8,799 nt of DNA from NCBI GenBank assembly GCA_020344715.1, contig CP070828.1, forward strand, positions 513,364-522,162, read 5' to 3'. Origin of the DNA: Candidatus Bathyarchaeota archaeon. GTDB taxonomy: Archaea; Thermoproteota; Bathyarchaeia; Bathyarchaeales; Bathyarchaeaceae. A model generated the notes under the pieces. It did no database searches and was not told the origin of the DNA. It was given only the letters and a program-made list of their open reading frames with translations. Made by a program: the position numbers and the translations under genes. Shown here one piece after another: positions 1 to 6,012 of the stretch (positions are counted from its first letter, which is position 1; every line of letters starts with the position of its first letter).

Positions 1-540
1 AGATATATGAAGAATCCTGAAAAAATTCTCGTAAGCAAAGACGAAATAGCTCTTACACAGATAAATCAGTACTACACGATTGTAAACCCCAGAAGCAAAT
101 TCGAGATTCTATGCAACATTCTAGACGAAAATCACATAGAACGCGCCATAGTATTCTGCAGAACGCGCAAATACACGAGCCTGCTGGCAGACAGATTGAG
201 GTTCAGAGGGTATGACGCAGAACCATTACATGCGGGCTTCACTCAACCCCAAAGAGACTTTGTTATGGATCTTTTCAGAAAACGAAAACTAAAGCTGCTC
301 GTTGCAACTGACGTTGCCGCAAGAGGCTTAGACATTCAAGGAATTACTCATATAATAAACTACGACATCCCGCTGGACGCACTAGTTTATTTTCACCGAA
401 TCGGACGAACTGCCAGAATGGGACGCGAAGGAACAGCCATAACACTCGTAAGCTATGGAGAAACGACAGAATTAGACCGTATTAAAGCACTAACAAAAAC
501 CAACATAGAAGAAATGGAAACACCTGCGCAGTGTTTATGA
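1..540 (+). CDS. DEAD-box ATP-dependent RNA helicase, C-terminal part (5' truncated by window)
   Basis: This is the second RecA-like domain of a DEAD-box RNA helicase, a cytoplasmic enzyme that unwinds or remodels RNA using ATP. The frame is open from base 1, and the two codons before the first ATG (7-9) fit the family, whose usual text here is 'yMknPe.I.v', so the gene begins outside the window and the ATG is internal. Visible motifs are IV (AIVFCRTRK, bases about 148-174), V (VATDVAARGLDI, about 301-336) and VI (YFHRIGRTARMGREG, about 388-432). The protein stops about 37 residues after motif VI with no long basic or RGG tail, so it is a compact helicase. Which RNA it acts on cannot be read from this fragment. 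It converges on the CBS gene at 691. Family assignment is very secure; the specific orthologue is not. Confidence 0.95.
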   Translation, partial: RYMKNPEKILVSKDEIALTQINQYYTIVNPRSKFEILCNILDENHIERAIVFCRTRKYTSLLADRLRFRGYDAEPLHAGFTQPQRDFVMDLFRKRKLKLLVATDVAARGLDIQGITHIINYDIPLDALVYFHRIGRTARMGREGTAITLVSYGETTELDRIKALTKTNIEEMETPAQCL

Positions 541-551
541 ACTGAAAAATG

Positions 552-662
552 CCAACCTGATATGTCCGATTCAAGTTTTGTTTTATATCAATAGCGTTAT
601 CATCTCCATCGGACCGAGACGCGAGGGCGACGCTGGCAACATCACAAGATTTGTCAGGTTGG
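552..662. repeat. Nested inverted repeats in the spacer between convergent genes
   Basis: The 150-base spacer after the helicase contains two nested inverted repeats. The outer arms are ccaacctga (552-560) and tcaggttgg (654-662), a 9-base perfect match. The inner arms are gtccgat (564-570) and atcggac (608-614), a 7-base match. A third pair, agcgt (593-597) and acgct (630-634), would cross the inner stem. A T-rich run lies at 576-587. The place, between two convergent stop codons, suits a bidirectional terminator or a folded 3' end. A small structured RNA is possible, but no known class is recognised. Confidence 0.4.
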
Positions 663-690
663 GTCCTGGGCGCTTTAGCTCTCGAGCATT

Positions 691-1290
691 TTATGAGTCT
701 TTCTTCATGTCAGAAATTTGTCGAGACAACTCTGTGATGGCACATCTGTCACCCAGCCACCACATACACATGCTTTCGCGACACCGCTTCACATAACCAT
801 GTTCTACAATGAGCGGACATCGCTTGCCCGAGTGGTCTACTTCCAAAAACGTGTTGATCACGTTCTTGATTTTCTTTGGAGCCTTTTCTACGGGATATTT
901 CTCAAGCCATCTCAACACGTTCGGGGAGCGAATGAGGTCTGTGAGGGTCACTAAACCGACGAGACATCCTTGTTCAACAACTGGGAGCTTTTTGACATTC
1001 TTTGTAAACATGATTTTCGCGGCCTCACTGATTTCCATTTCAGGCTTCGCAGTTAAGAGAGGCTTCGACATGATTTCGCTAACTCTAATTTTCTCTGGAG
1101 CTTCTGATTTGGGGATTACTCTCTTCAGTATGTCTCTTTCAGTCACAATTCCAACGGCTTTTTCCTTGTCAGCGACGATTAGACATCCGATCTCGTGTTT
1201 GTTCATAATTGCAGCAGCAGTCTTCACAGTTGCCCTTGCGTTCACCGTGATAACATCCTCGACCATGATATCCTTAAGTCTCGTCGACAT
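691..1290 (-). CDS. CBS-pair protein with C-terminal four-cysteine module
   Basis: A 199-residue protein with two CBS domains (about residues 7-58 and 70-123), which together form a Bateman module that usually binds adenine nucleotides such as AMP, ATP or SAM and acts as a cytosolic energy or ligand sensor. Typical CBS text is visible: DIMVEDVITV, GIVTERDILKRVI, KKLPVVE and LVGLVTLTDL. After a linker, the last 42 residues carry Cys158, Cys170, Cys175 and Cys183 in the pattern C-x11-C-x4-C-x7-C, with paired tryptophans after the third (CMWW); this looks like a metal- or cluster-binding module. The start chosen is ATG 1290, because the paralogue at 6013 has a similar short lead before DIMVEDV. 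ATG 1320 and TTG 1332 are in-frame alternatives, and a weak TATA-like stretch near 1338-1350 could serve any of them. The ligand and the partner protein are unknown. Confidence 0.9.
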   Translation of the reverse strand: MSTRLKDIMVEDVITVNARATVKTAAAIMNKHEIGCLIVADKEKAVGIVTERDILKRVIPKSEAPEKIRVSEIMSKPLLTAKPEMEISEAAKIMFTKNVKKLPVVEQGCLVGLVTLTDLIRSPNVLRWLEKYPVEKAPKKIKNVINTFLEVDHSGKRCPLIVEHGYVKRCRESMCMWWLGDRCAITELSRQISDMKKDS

Positions 1291-1351
1291 CAAACGCACC
1301 GTAGTTTTCGATCCGAACATCTTGATCAACAAGTGTTCATAAATGAATTAT

Positions 1352-1414
1352 GAACGTGGAATTCTGAGTTCAAGTTAGGAGTAATCACGCGTGAGCACGT
1401 TGGATTCCACGTTC
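1352..1414. repeat. Inverted repeat with a palindrome in its loop
   Basis: Arms gaacgtggaat (1352-1362) and attccacgttc (1404-1414) match perfectly over 11 bases, and one G-U and one G-C pair extend the stem to 13. Between them lies a perfect 10-base palindrome, tcacgcgtga (1385-1394). The element is just upstream of the CBS gene on its coding strand and well downstream of the ICMT-like gene. It could be an operator for the CBS gene or a transcript-end hairpin. A second, weak hairpin (atatg/catat) lies at 1464-1477, and a T-rich run on the minus strand at 1497-1513 could end the ICMT transcript. Confidence 0.4.
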
Positions 1415-1539
1415 GTATGGTTCACATGTATCCCATCGCCCTAGATTCGAACGGCCGCTATACATATGACTGCATATCTGAGCCACCATTTGCCTTCCTT
1501 TAAAGAAAAGCCAGAACAACTATGCGTACAACAGGGTCA

Positions 1540-2175
1540 TTATCGTCTTCGTAATCGCGGTATCAACATTGGCACTCGTTTCTTGTAGCTTTCATACTCT
1601 TTGTCAAGCTCTTTGAGCAATTCTTGTTCTTCTTTTCTCGAAATCAGATAGACAAGTGCAACAAGAACCGGAGTGAAAAGCATAGAATACGCAACCGAGA
1701 ATAGAATTGACACGCCAACGTGCGCAAGGATCCAGCCAAGATATTGAGGATGTCTTACAATTGAATAGGGTCCTGAGGTTGTCAAGTTTGTTGGTGTACA
1801 ATGAGTTTCAGCTACTTCTAGTCCAGTCGTTCTCACAGCCCAGAGAGCGATCCACGCACCAGGAACTAGTAGAGATAGAGAGACCACCAGATTGAGAAGA
1901 GGAATTGAAAGGTCAACAACTGAAATGGCTAAACTCGGAAATATTGGCACGACGAGCTTGGGTTGGGGCGAAATCCACAATCCAATCAAGAATGCGAATT
2001 CCATCGTTCCTGACACTGTGCCGAAGATCTTCCCTAGCATGATGCCTCTTTCCGCACCGTATTTCTTTTGAAATTTACGATGCTCAACCGACTTGAAATG
2101 CAGAACGACTGCGATAAACATACACGCGACACAAATCAGAAACCAAGCGTAAGGTTCAAGCATGCCATGTCTCAC
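1540..2175 (-). CDS. Isoprenylcysteine carboxyl methyltransferase / PEMT-like integral membrane methyltransferase
   Basis: A 211-residue multi-pass membrane protein of the ICMT/phospholipid N-methyltransferase-like superfamily, which uses S-adenosylmethionine to methylate lipids, isoprenoid-linked groups or other membrane substrates. Hydrophobic segments lie at about residues 8-27, 50-69, 84-113 and 147-179. The family signature is present: GPYSIVRHPQYLG (135-147), then the glutamate pair of RKEEQELL (180-187), then YESYKKRVPMLIP (194-206). These C-terminal motifs form the cofactor-binding part in the family. The start is GTG 2175, whose GTGA overlaps the stop of the upstream gene; ATG 2163, four codons on, is also possible. 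The gene is therefore translationally coupled to the YdeI-like gene. The substrate cannot be inferred; close relatives are usually annotated only as 'isoprenylcysteine carboxylmethyltransferase family protein'. Confidence 0.88.
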   Translation of the reverse strand: MRHGMLEPYAWFLICVACMFIAVVLHFKSVEHRKFQKKYGAERGIMLGKIFGTVSGTMEFAFLIGLWISPQPKLVVPIFPSLAISVVDLSIPLLNLVVSLSLLVPGAWIALWAVRTTGLEVAETHCTPTNLTTSGPYSIVRHPQYLGWILAHVGVSILFSVAYSMLFTPVLVALVYLISRKEEQELLKELDKEYESYKKRVPMLIPRLRRR

Positions 2176-2747
2176 TTCATGCCCAGCTTCTCGTTCCGTT
2201 CCAAAAGCTGGATTGCCTGTCTAAGGCGTCTCTTGCGCGTGCCCTCCCTCTTTGCGCTCGTTATCCACCCAACGTAATCCTGCTGATAGGTCTTGGCCAA
2301 TTTGCTGAAGTTGTCTAGAGCAACTTGATTCGTTGCCAACGCTTTTTTCATATATGAGGGGACCAGCAGTTCTTGTCTCCGTGGAGTGACTCTGAACCAT
2401 TCCCCATTCCGCTTTGCCTCTTCAATCCTCGCTCGTCCTGCTCTTGTCATCTTTCCTTCAGTCATCATCTTTCGGGCTCTTTTCTTGTTCACTTCAGACC
2501 AGCTGCAGTTACGCTTTCGAGGCGTGAATTTTCGAGCAAACTTCTCATTGTCAATTCTCTTGATGATGCTGTCTATCCAGCCGAAACACAACGCCTCTTC
2601 AACTGAATCATCATAGGCAATACTCGGCTTGCCAGTGTGTTTCTTGTAATAGACAAGCCAGATCGTTCTCTCGGTGTCATAATGCGTTTCAAGCCATTTA
2701 CGCCACTCACTCCTACTGACTGCATGTAGTTCTGGCGTGGTTTTCAT
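2172..2747 (-). CDS. YdeI/OmpD-associated family protein (OmdA-like)
   Basis: A 191-residue soluble protein matching the YdeI/OmpD-associated family, sometimes labelled 'bacteriocin-protection protein'; its biochemical function is not established. Recognisable blocks are WLVYYKKHTGKPSIAYDDSVEEA (from residue 30), ALCFGWIDSIIKRID (52-66), FTPRKRNCSWSEVNKKRARK (74-93) and the C-terminal YVGWITSAKREGTRKRRL (158-175), which is followed by a helix. The protein is strongly basic, especially in its C-terminal third. The start is ATG 2747, fixed by a good ribosome binding site six bases upstream. Its TGA stop overlaps the GTG start of the ICMT-like gene. The family name comes from bacterial work, and no outer membrane protein is expected as a partner in an archaeon. 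Confidence 0.88.
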   Translation of the reverse strand: MKTTPELHAVSRSEWRKWLETHYDTERTIWLVYYKKHTGKPSIAYDDSVEEALCFGWIDSIIKRIDNEKFARKFTPRKRNCSWSEVNKKRARKMMTEGKMTRAGRARIEEAKRNGEWFRVTPRRQELLVPSYMKKALATNQVALDNFSKLAKTYQQDYVGWITSAKREGTRKRRLRQAIQLLERNEKLGMK

Positions 2748-2751
2748 CAGT

Positions 2752-2758
2752 CTCCTCC
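2752..2758 (-). promoter_or_regulatory. Shine-Dalgarno site of the YdeI-like gene
   Basis: The minus strand reads ggaggag here, 4 bases before the ATG at 2747 (6 from the core GGAGG). It is a strong site and settles the start of the YdeI-like gene. Confidence 0.75.
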
Positions 2759-2759
2759 C

Positions 2760-3298
2760 ACGCGCTTCTTTAGCAGACTGTACTAATGAAGAGTCCGGTA
2801 CTGTGCGCGCCCAACACTCTTACGTTCAAATGCATAGATTTCAGCTTTGACAACATATGAGGCATTCGTTCAGTGAAAATACCTTCCGATAATCAACAGC
2901 ACAACCCAAGACCGGTCCATTCTTCAAAACGACAGCAGACTTTTGTATTCAGAAATCATAAAAAAACTAGATTCTTAGGACCGCTAATAGGGCATTGCGT
3001 GAATACATCATCTTGCGGAATTCTGCAATTCGATTCCTAGACACCTATTTTGTTAGAGCATGTGGTCTCACGGCTTATACGGGCCTCATTGTTTGTTGGA
3101 CCGAACGTGTGATTGCACTGACTAGAGAGAAAGGGAGAAGACGGCTTAAAACCGAAAATTGGCTAAACGCAACCACACGTGTTAACCCGCTCGATCAGGC
3201 TTGGCCTCTCAACCTCCGCCCGTTTTCAGCGACCAGTGATTCCACATGCGCTTCATTTTTTCTTGTGACCAAGGTTAGTCAATGTTGACTCGTATCAA
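2760..3298. other. Gene-poor stretch, no supported gene
   Basis: Between the YdeI-like start and the small protein at 3299 I see no convincing gene. A plus-strand frame runs 2995-3288 (97 codons) from a TTG without a ribosome binding site or recognisable motif. The opposite strand has short, interrupted frames. There is no tRNA, CRISPR repeat or long inverted repeat. The AT-rich patch at 2957-2976 could hold a promoter, but nothing clear follows it. Confidence 0.5.
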
Positions 3299-3520
3299 TT
3301 ATCTCGGTTGTTCAAACATGCGGCGGTGCATCAAACCCTGCGCTTTTTTTAACTCTGCCTCCATCGAGTAGTTACGAAGTAAGTTGGCTGCTTCACGGGG
3401 AGCAACTACCAGAGGAGATAAAGAAACACTATGATCTTTTCTTTCAACGCTAACTAGCCTGAGCATTTTTTCTTTGGCTGGGCCCATACTTCTTTTCGTT
3501 TTGAAGATTTTCCATCTCAT
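3299..3520 (-). CDS. Small basic protein of unknown function, divergent from the ArsR-like gene
   Basis: A 73-residue protein that I do not recognise. It is rich in Lys and Arg, has no cysteine and no membrane segment. A helical, charged C-terminal part (EAANLLRNYSMEAELKKAQ) follows a short central hydrophobic stretch (SLSPLVVAP). Reality is supported by a ribosome binding site: the minus strand reads aaggtgat just before the ATG at 3520, with suitable spacing, and a clear TATA-like box lies about 55-63 bases upstream, predicting a leader of about 33 bases. GTG 3529 and ATG 3526 are in-frame alternatives but overlap that site. It is transcribed away from the ArsR-like gene, with about 167 bases between the two starts, so it may be controlled by that regulator. 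A role in arsenic response is only a guess from position. Confidence 0.6.
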   Translation of the reverse strand: MRWKIFKTKRSMGPAKEKMLRLVSVERKDHSVSLSPLVVAPREAANLLRNYSMEAELKKAQGLMHRRMFEQPR

Positions 3521-3574
3521 ATTCATCACCTTTTGAGTATTGAAACAACTGGTTTAAACTAAGCGCAGATGAGG

Positions 3575-3583
3575 TTTATAAAG
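3575..3583 (-). promoter_or_regulatory. TATA box for the small protein at 3299-3520
   Basis: The minus strand reads ctttataaa. About 26 bases downstream puts the transcript start near 3553, beside an 8-base palindrome gtttaaac (3552-3559) that could be a protein binding site. Confidence 0.55.
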
Positions 3584-3645
3584 TTTCTGTTTTCATAACA
3601 AGATTCAATTGGCATCAGTTGAAATGACGTTGTTTTAGGAAAAGC

Positions 3646-3669
3646 TTTTTATATTAACACAAAGTTAAT
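3646..3669 (+). promoter_or_regulatory. TATA box and overlapping inverted-repeat operator of the ArsR-like/arsM operon
   Basis: A TATA-like stretch (tttttatatt, 3646-3655) runs directly into a perfect inverted repeat, attaac (3653-3658), spacer acaaa, gttaat (3664-3669). A dimeric winged-helix repressor bound here would block TATA-binding protein, so autorepression is the natural reading. The predicted transcript start is about 3675-3681, giving a leader of only about 7-13 bases before the GTG at 3688. Confidence 0.6.
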
Positions 3670-3687
3670 TTTAATCAGTGAAACAAC

Positions 3688-4299
3688 GTGAAACCGGTAC
3701 AAGTCTTAAGTGATCCTGAGGGGTTCAAGCTTCTAGCTGATGGAACCAGAAGGAAAATACTGCATCTGCTTAGAGCGAAAGAGATGACTGTAGGCCAACT
3801 AGCTGCAGAACTCAGCATCACCCCGCAAGCACTATACCACCACATTAAGAAACTTCTAAAGGGAGAAATGGTGGAGGTTGTGCGCGAAGAGCGGATTGGT
3901 CATCTCATCGAAAGCTATTACAGAGCCACTGCAGAGGATTTTCTCCTCATGAGCGGAAAGCTGCGATCACAGACTCTTCGTGATCGAAAGCTGGCGGCAG
4001 ATCAGGTTACCTCGTGTCTCAAAGCTTTGAGGAAGCTTGGCTTTGACCTTGAATTCGACGAGAGCAAGATTTCCCAGGTGGTTGATCTGCGAGCTGGGCT
4101 CGCTGATTGTTGCGGAGATGATGAGAGACATACTCGAGTCATTGATGGTATCTGGAACATGGACAACTTGGATCTTCTTACACAACAGATAGCCTCAGAC
4201 TTGGCCGGAAAGCTCCTGATGTCAGACAAGGAGTTTACCAATCAACAGGCGACCGCAAAGAAGCTTAGGGACTTGTTGCTTTCGTTCATTAAGAAATAA
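3688..4299 (+). CDS. ArsR-family winged helix-turn-helix regulator with cysteine-bearing C-terminal extension
   Basis: A 203-residue transcription regulator. Residues about 10-80 form an ArsR-type winged helix ([13 protein letters not shown], then [24 protein letters not shown] as the helix-turn-helix, then a wing ending near ESYYRAT). Classical ArsR proteins are about 100-120 residues; this one adds about 120, probably helical. Cysteines occur only in the extension: Cys110 and the pair Cys141-Cys142 (ADCCGDD). Because arsM follows after 14 bases, these are good candidates for As(III) or other thiophilic ligands, but this is inference. The start is GTG 3688; no ribosome binding site is seen, and the leader appears very short. 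The product probably represses its own operon through the repeat at 3653-3669. The long form also resembles archaeal ArsR-like proteins unrelated to arsenic, so context carries the assignment. Confidence 0.88.
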   Translation: MKPVQVLSDPEGFKLLADGTRRKILHLLRAKEMTVGQLAAELSITPQALYHHIKKLLKGEMVEVVREERIGHLIESYYRATAEDFLLMSGKLRSQTLRDRKLAADQVTSCLKALRKLGFDLEFDESKISQVVDLRAGLADCCGDDERHTRVIDGIWNMDNLDLLTQQIASDLAGKLLMSDKEFTNQQATAKKLRDLLLSFIKK

Positions 4300-4313
4300 G
4301 AAGGACAAGAACC

Positions 4314-5075
4314 TTGGAAGAAGAAGAGATCAAGAGTTTTGTCAAGAAAAGATATGGGAAAATCGCAGACTCTGATGTATCCTGTTGTTCATCATGCGCA
4401 TGTGAATCCGATCTCATGGAACTTGGGAAGAGAATAGGCTATTCTGCGAAGGACTTATTGAATGTCCCTGAAGCCTCTAACATGGGTCTGGGATGCGGAA
4501 ATCCTGTGGCTCTAGCCGCCTTGAGCAAAGGCGACACCGTTCTAGACTTGGGTTCAGGCGGCGGAATTGATGTCTTTCTTGCAGCCAAAAATGTAGGGCC
4601 AACCGGGAAGGTTATAGGCGTTGACATGACAGAAGAAATGATCAAGAGGGCACGGTCAACTGCAAAAAAATATGACTACACAAACGTAGAGTTCAGACTC
4701 GGCGAAATAGAAAACCTTCCAGTTGAAGACAATTCAGTTGATGTCATCATAAGCAACTGTGTGATCAACCTTTCTGTTGACAAAGAAAAAGTGTTTCGCG
4801 AAGCCTATCGAGTTCTAAAACCAGGCGGCAAAATCATGATTTCGGATCTCGTCACAGAAGGAAAATTGCCTGAAAGAATAAGGAAAAGCTTTGACGCGTG
4901 GGCAGGCTGCATTGCAGGAGCTTTGGAGAAAAACGAATACTTGGATACTATGAGGAAAGCCGGATTTAGAAGAGTTAAAATCGTATCCGAGCTGAGTTAT
5001 AACATTGACGTTTCTGAAGAGTTGAAAAACAGAATAACTAGCGTGAAAGTAGCTGCCTACAAGGCAAGCGAATGA
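4314..5075 (+). CDS. arsM: Arsenite S-adenosylmethionine methyltransferase ArsM
   Basis: A 253-residue class I methyltransferase that transfers methyl groups from SAM to trivalent arsenic, giving methylated and finally volatile arsenicals; it acts in the cytoplasm. The SAM site is clear: [15 protein letters not shown] (76-90), the acidic residue in GVDMTEEMI (102-110), and [19 protein letters not shown] (135-153). The arsenic-binding cysteines are in the expected places: Cys61 (GLGCGNP), Cys149 (SNCVINL) and Cys199 (WAGCIAG), matching the three conserved thiols of characterised ArsM enzymes. An N-terminal cluster, CCSSCAC (Cys24, 25, 28, 30), probably supplies a further binding thiol. The length is normal for prokaryotic ArsM, without the long C-terminal domain of algal forms. 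The start is TTG 4314 with aagga at 4301-4305 as ribosome binding site; no ATG lies near. It is co-transcribed with the ArsR-like gene. Confidence 0.93.
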   Translation: MEEEEIKSFVKKRYGKIADSDVSCCSSCACESDLMELGKRIGYSAKDLLNVPEASNMGLGCGNPVALAALSKGDTVLDLGSGGGIDVFLAAKNVGPTGKVIGVDMTEEMIKRARSTAKKYDYTNVEFRLGEIENLPVEDNSVDVIISNCVINLSVDKEKVFREAYRVLKPGGKIMISDLVTEGKLPERIRKSFDAWAGCIAGALEKNEYLDTMRKAGFRRVKIVSELSYNIDVSEELKNRITSVKVAAYKASE

Positions 5076-5108
5076 CTAGCGTATATGTGCGCGTCATACA
5101 AGTAAGGT

Positions 5109-5678
5109 CTATCCCACGACAGCGGTGATCAAGAATACAACACCGAAAAGCAAGAAAACGATCCCGCTTCCAAGTCGAATATATCTCAGTGGCACAAATC
5201 TTGTCAATGCAGCACCAAAGATTATACCCAATGCAGTAATCAGGATGAACGCCACCATCACGCCAAGATAGACAAGAAATGGGAATTCATATTCTGCTGA
5301 AAGAGCTATCACGGCAAATTCGGTCTTGTCACCCAATTCCATCAGAGTGATCAATGAAAAGGAAGAGAAAACCGCGCTTCGAACCTCTTTCATCTTCATT
5401 TTTGCTTCATCTTCCATTTGAACATGTGTATAGATTCCAAAGATCAGAAACATTGCCGCCGCAGCAAGGCGTATCCAAAAAGTAGGTATGATGAAAGCCA
5501 GTGCATCACCAATTACTACAGCAATTCCAGTGGTTAGCAAGAATGCCAGCAATGCACCAAGAAAGACTGAGAAGGCCCTGAACCGAGAGGATAAGGTTAT
5601 GACGGCAATCTGCGTTTTGTCACCTAACTCCGCCACTGCAACCAGCACAAATGATGCAACGAGTGGAGTTAAATCCAT
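5109..5678 (-). CDS. GDT1/TMEM165 (UPF0016) family membrane cation transporter
   Basis: A 189-residue integral membrane protein with six predicted membrane segments and an internal duplication. Each half carries the family signature E-x-G-D-K-T: AELGDKTQ (16-23) and MELGDKTE (113-120), whose acidic residues bind the cation. Family members are Mn2+ or Ca2+/H+ exchangers; in prokaryotes manganese export is the usual finding, but the ion here is not determined by sequence. A charged loop (QMEDEAKMKMKEV, 87-99) separates the halves. The start ATG 5678 is chosen because a TATA box at 5715-5723 puts the transcript start near 5693-5697, which excludes the longer frame that begins at 5741. GTG 5687, four bases after aaagga, is an in-frame alternative. 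It converges on arsM with 33 bases between the stops; no shared operon. Confidence 0.9.
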   Translation of the reverse strand: MDLTPLVASFVLVAVAELGDKTQIAVITLSSRFRAFSVFLGALLAFLLTTGIAVVIGDALAFIIPTFWIRLAAAAMFLIFGIYTHVQMEDEAKMKMKEVRSAVFSSFSLITLMELGDKTEFAVIALSAEYEFPFLVYLGVMVAFILITALGIIFGAALTRFVPLRYIRLGSGIVFLLFGVVFLITAVVG

Positions 5679-5714
5679 GAACCGCACTTTTTCCTTTAAC
5701 AAGAACCATCGGCG

Positions 5715-5723
5715 AATATAAAG
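5715..5723 (-). promoter_or_regulatory. TATA box of the GDT1-family gene
   Basis: The minus strand reads ctttatatt. The predicted start about 26 bases on lies beside aaagga (5692-5697), so the leader would be about 15-20 bases to the ATG at 5678. A gttaac palindrome sits just upstream at 5728-5733. Confidence 0.6.
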
Positions 5724-5757
5724 TTTAGTTAACGCACACATGTCGTTGATGCTACCC

Positions 5758-5782
5758 CGTTTTCTCTAACGAGGGGAAAACG
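5758..5782 (+). other. Hairpin in the divergent GDT1-CBS spacer
   Basis: Arms cgttttctct (5758-5767) and ggggaaaacg (5773-5782) form a 10-pair stem with two G-U pairs around the loop aacga. The stem is better as plus-strand RNA than minus-strand RNA, because the G-U pairs become mismatches on the other strand. It lies about 35 bases upstream of the GDT1 TATA box, is not at a gene end, and has no T-run. Flanking gttaacg (5728-5734) and cgttaac (5803-5809) form a wider 7-base inverted repeat. The rest of this 330-base spacer shows only a 27-codon frame at 5833-5916 and the promoter of the next gene. Confidence 0.4.
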
Positions 5783-5975
5783 TTGCGCATGTGCATAATA
5801 GTCGTTAACCATGGCTCACTTGGTCATCCATAATGTTAAAGCAGAAAAAAGTTGCCGGACTAAGCGAGGATAACTCTCAGATTCAACTTTCGCCTGCGTT
5901 CATCGAAGCTTTCTGATATGACGACTGCGCGTTCTGGAAATGTTATTTTGGAATCTTGATTGAGCTTTCTAGGAG

Positions 5976-5983
5976 TTTATATG
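5976..5983 (+). promoter_or_regulatory. TATA box of the second CBS gene
   Basis: The sequence tttatatg lies about 30-37 bases before the TTG start at 6013, predicting a transcript start near 6005 and a leader of about 8 bases. Confidence 0.55.
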
Positions 5984-6012
5984 GATCAACGTACGAAAGA
6001 TAGGTCTGGTGT

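Noticed and set aside
809..1342. Plus-strand open frame of 177 codons
   Set aside because: It is the antisense of the CBS-Cys4 gene, which has clear domain motifs on the minus strand.
1420..1500. tRNA-like fragment on the minus strand (a gttcgaatc T-loop match and a gctcag D-arm match)
   Set aside because: The T stem does not pair and neither an anticodon arm nor an acceptor stem can be formed; the matches are probably chance.
2995..3288. Plus-strand 97-codon frame in the gene-poor gap
   Set aside because: TTG start without a ribosome binding site or TATA box in place, odd composition and no motif.
5679..5741. N-terminal extension of the GDT1-family protein
   Set aside because: The extended start lies upstream of the TATA box and adds residues before the usual first membrane segment.
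5833..5916. 27-codon plus-strand frame in the GDT1-CBS spacer
   Set aside because: It has an ATG and plausible composition but no ribosome binding site, no well-placed TATA box and is too short to support.
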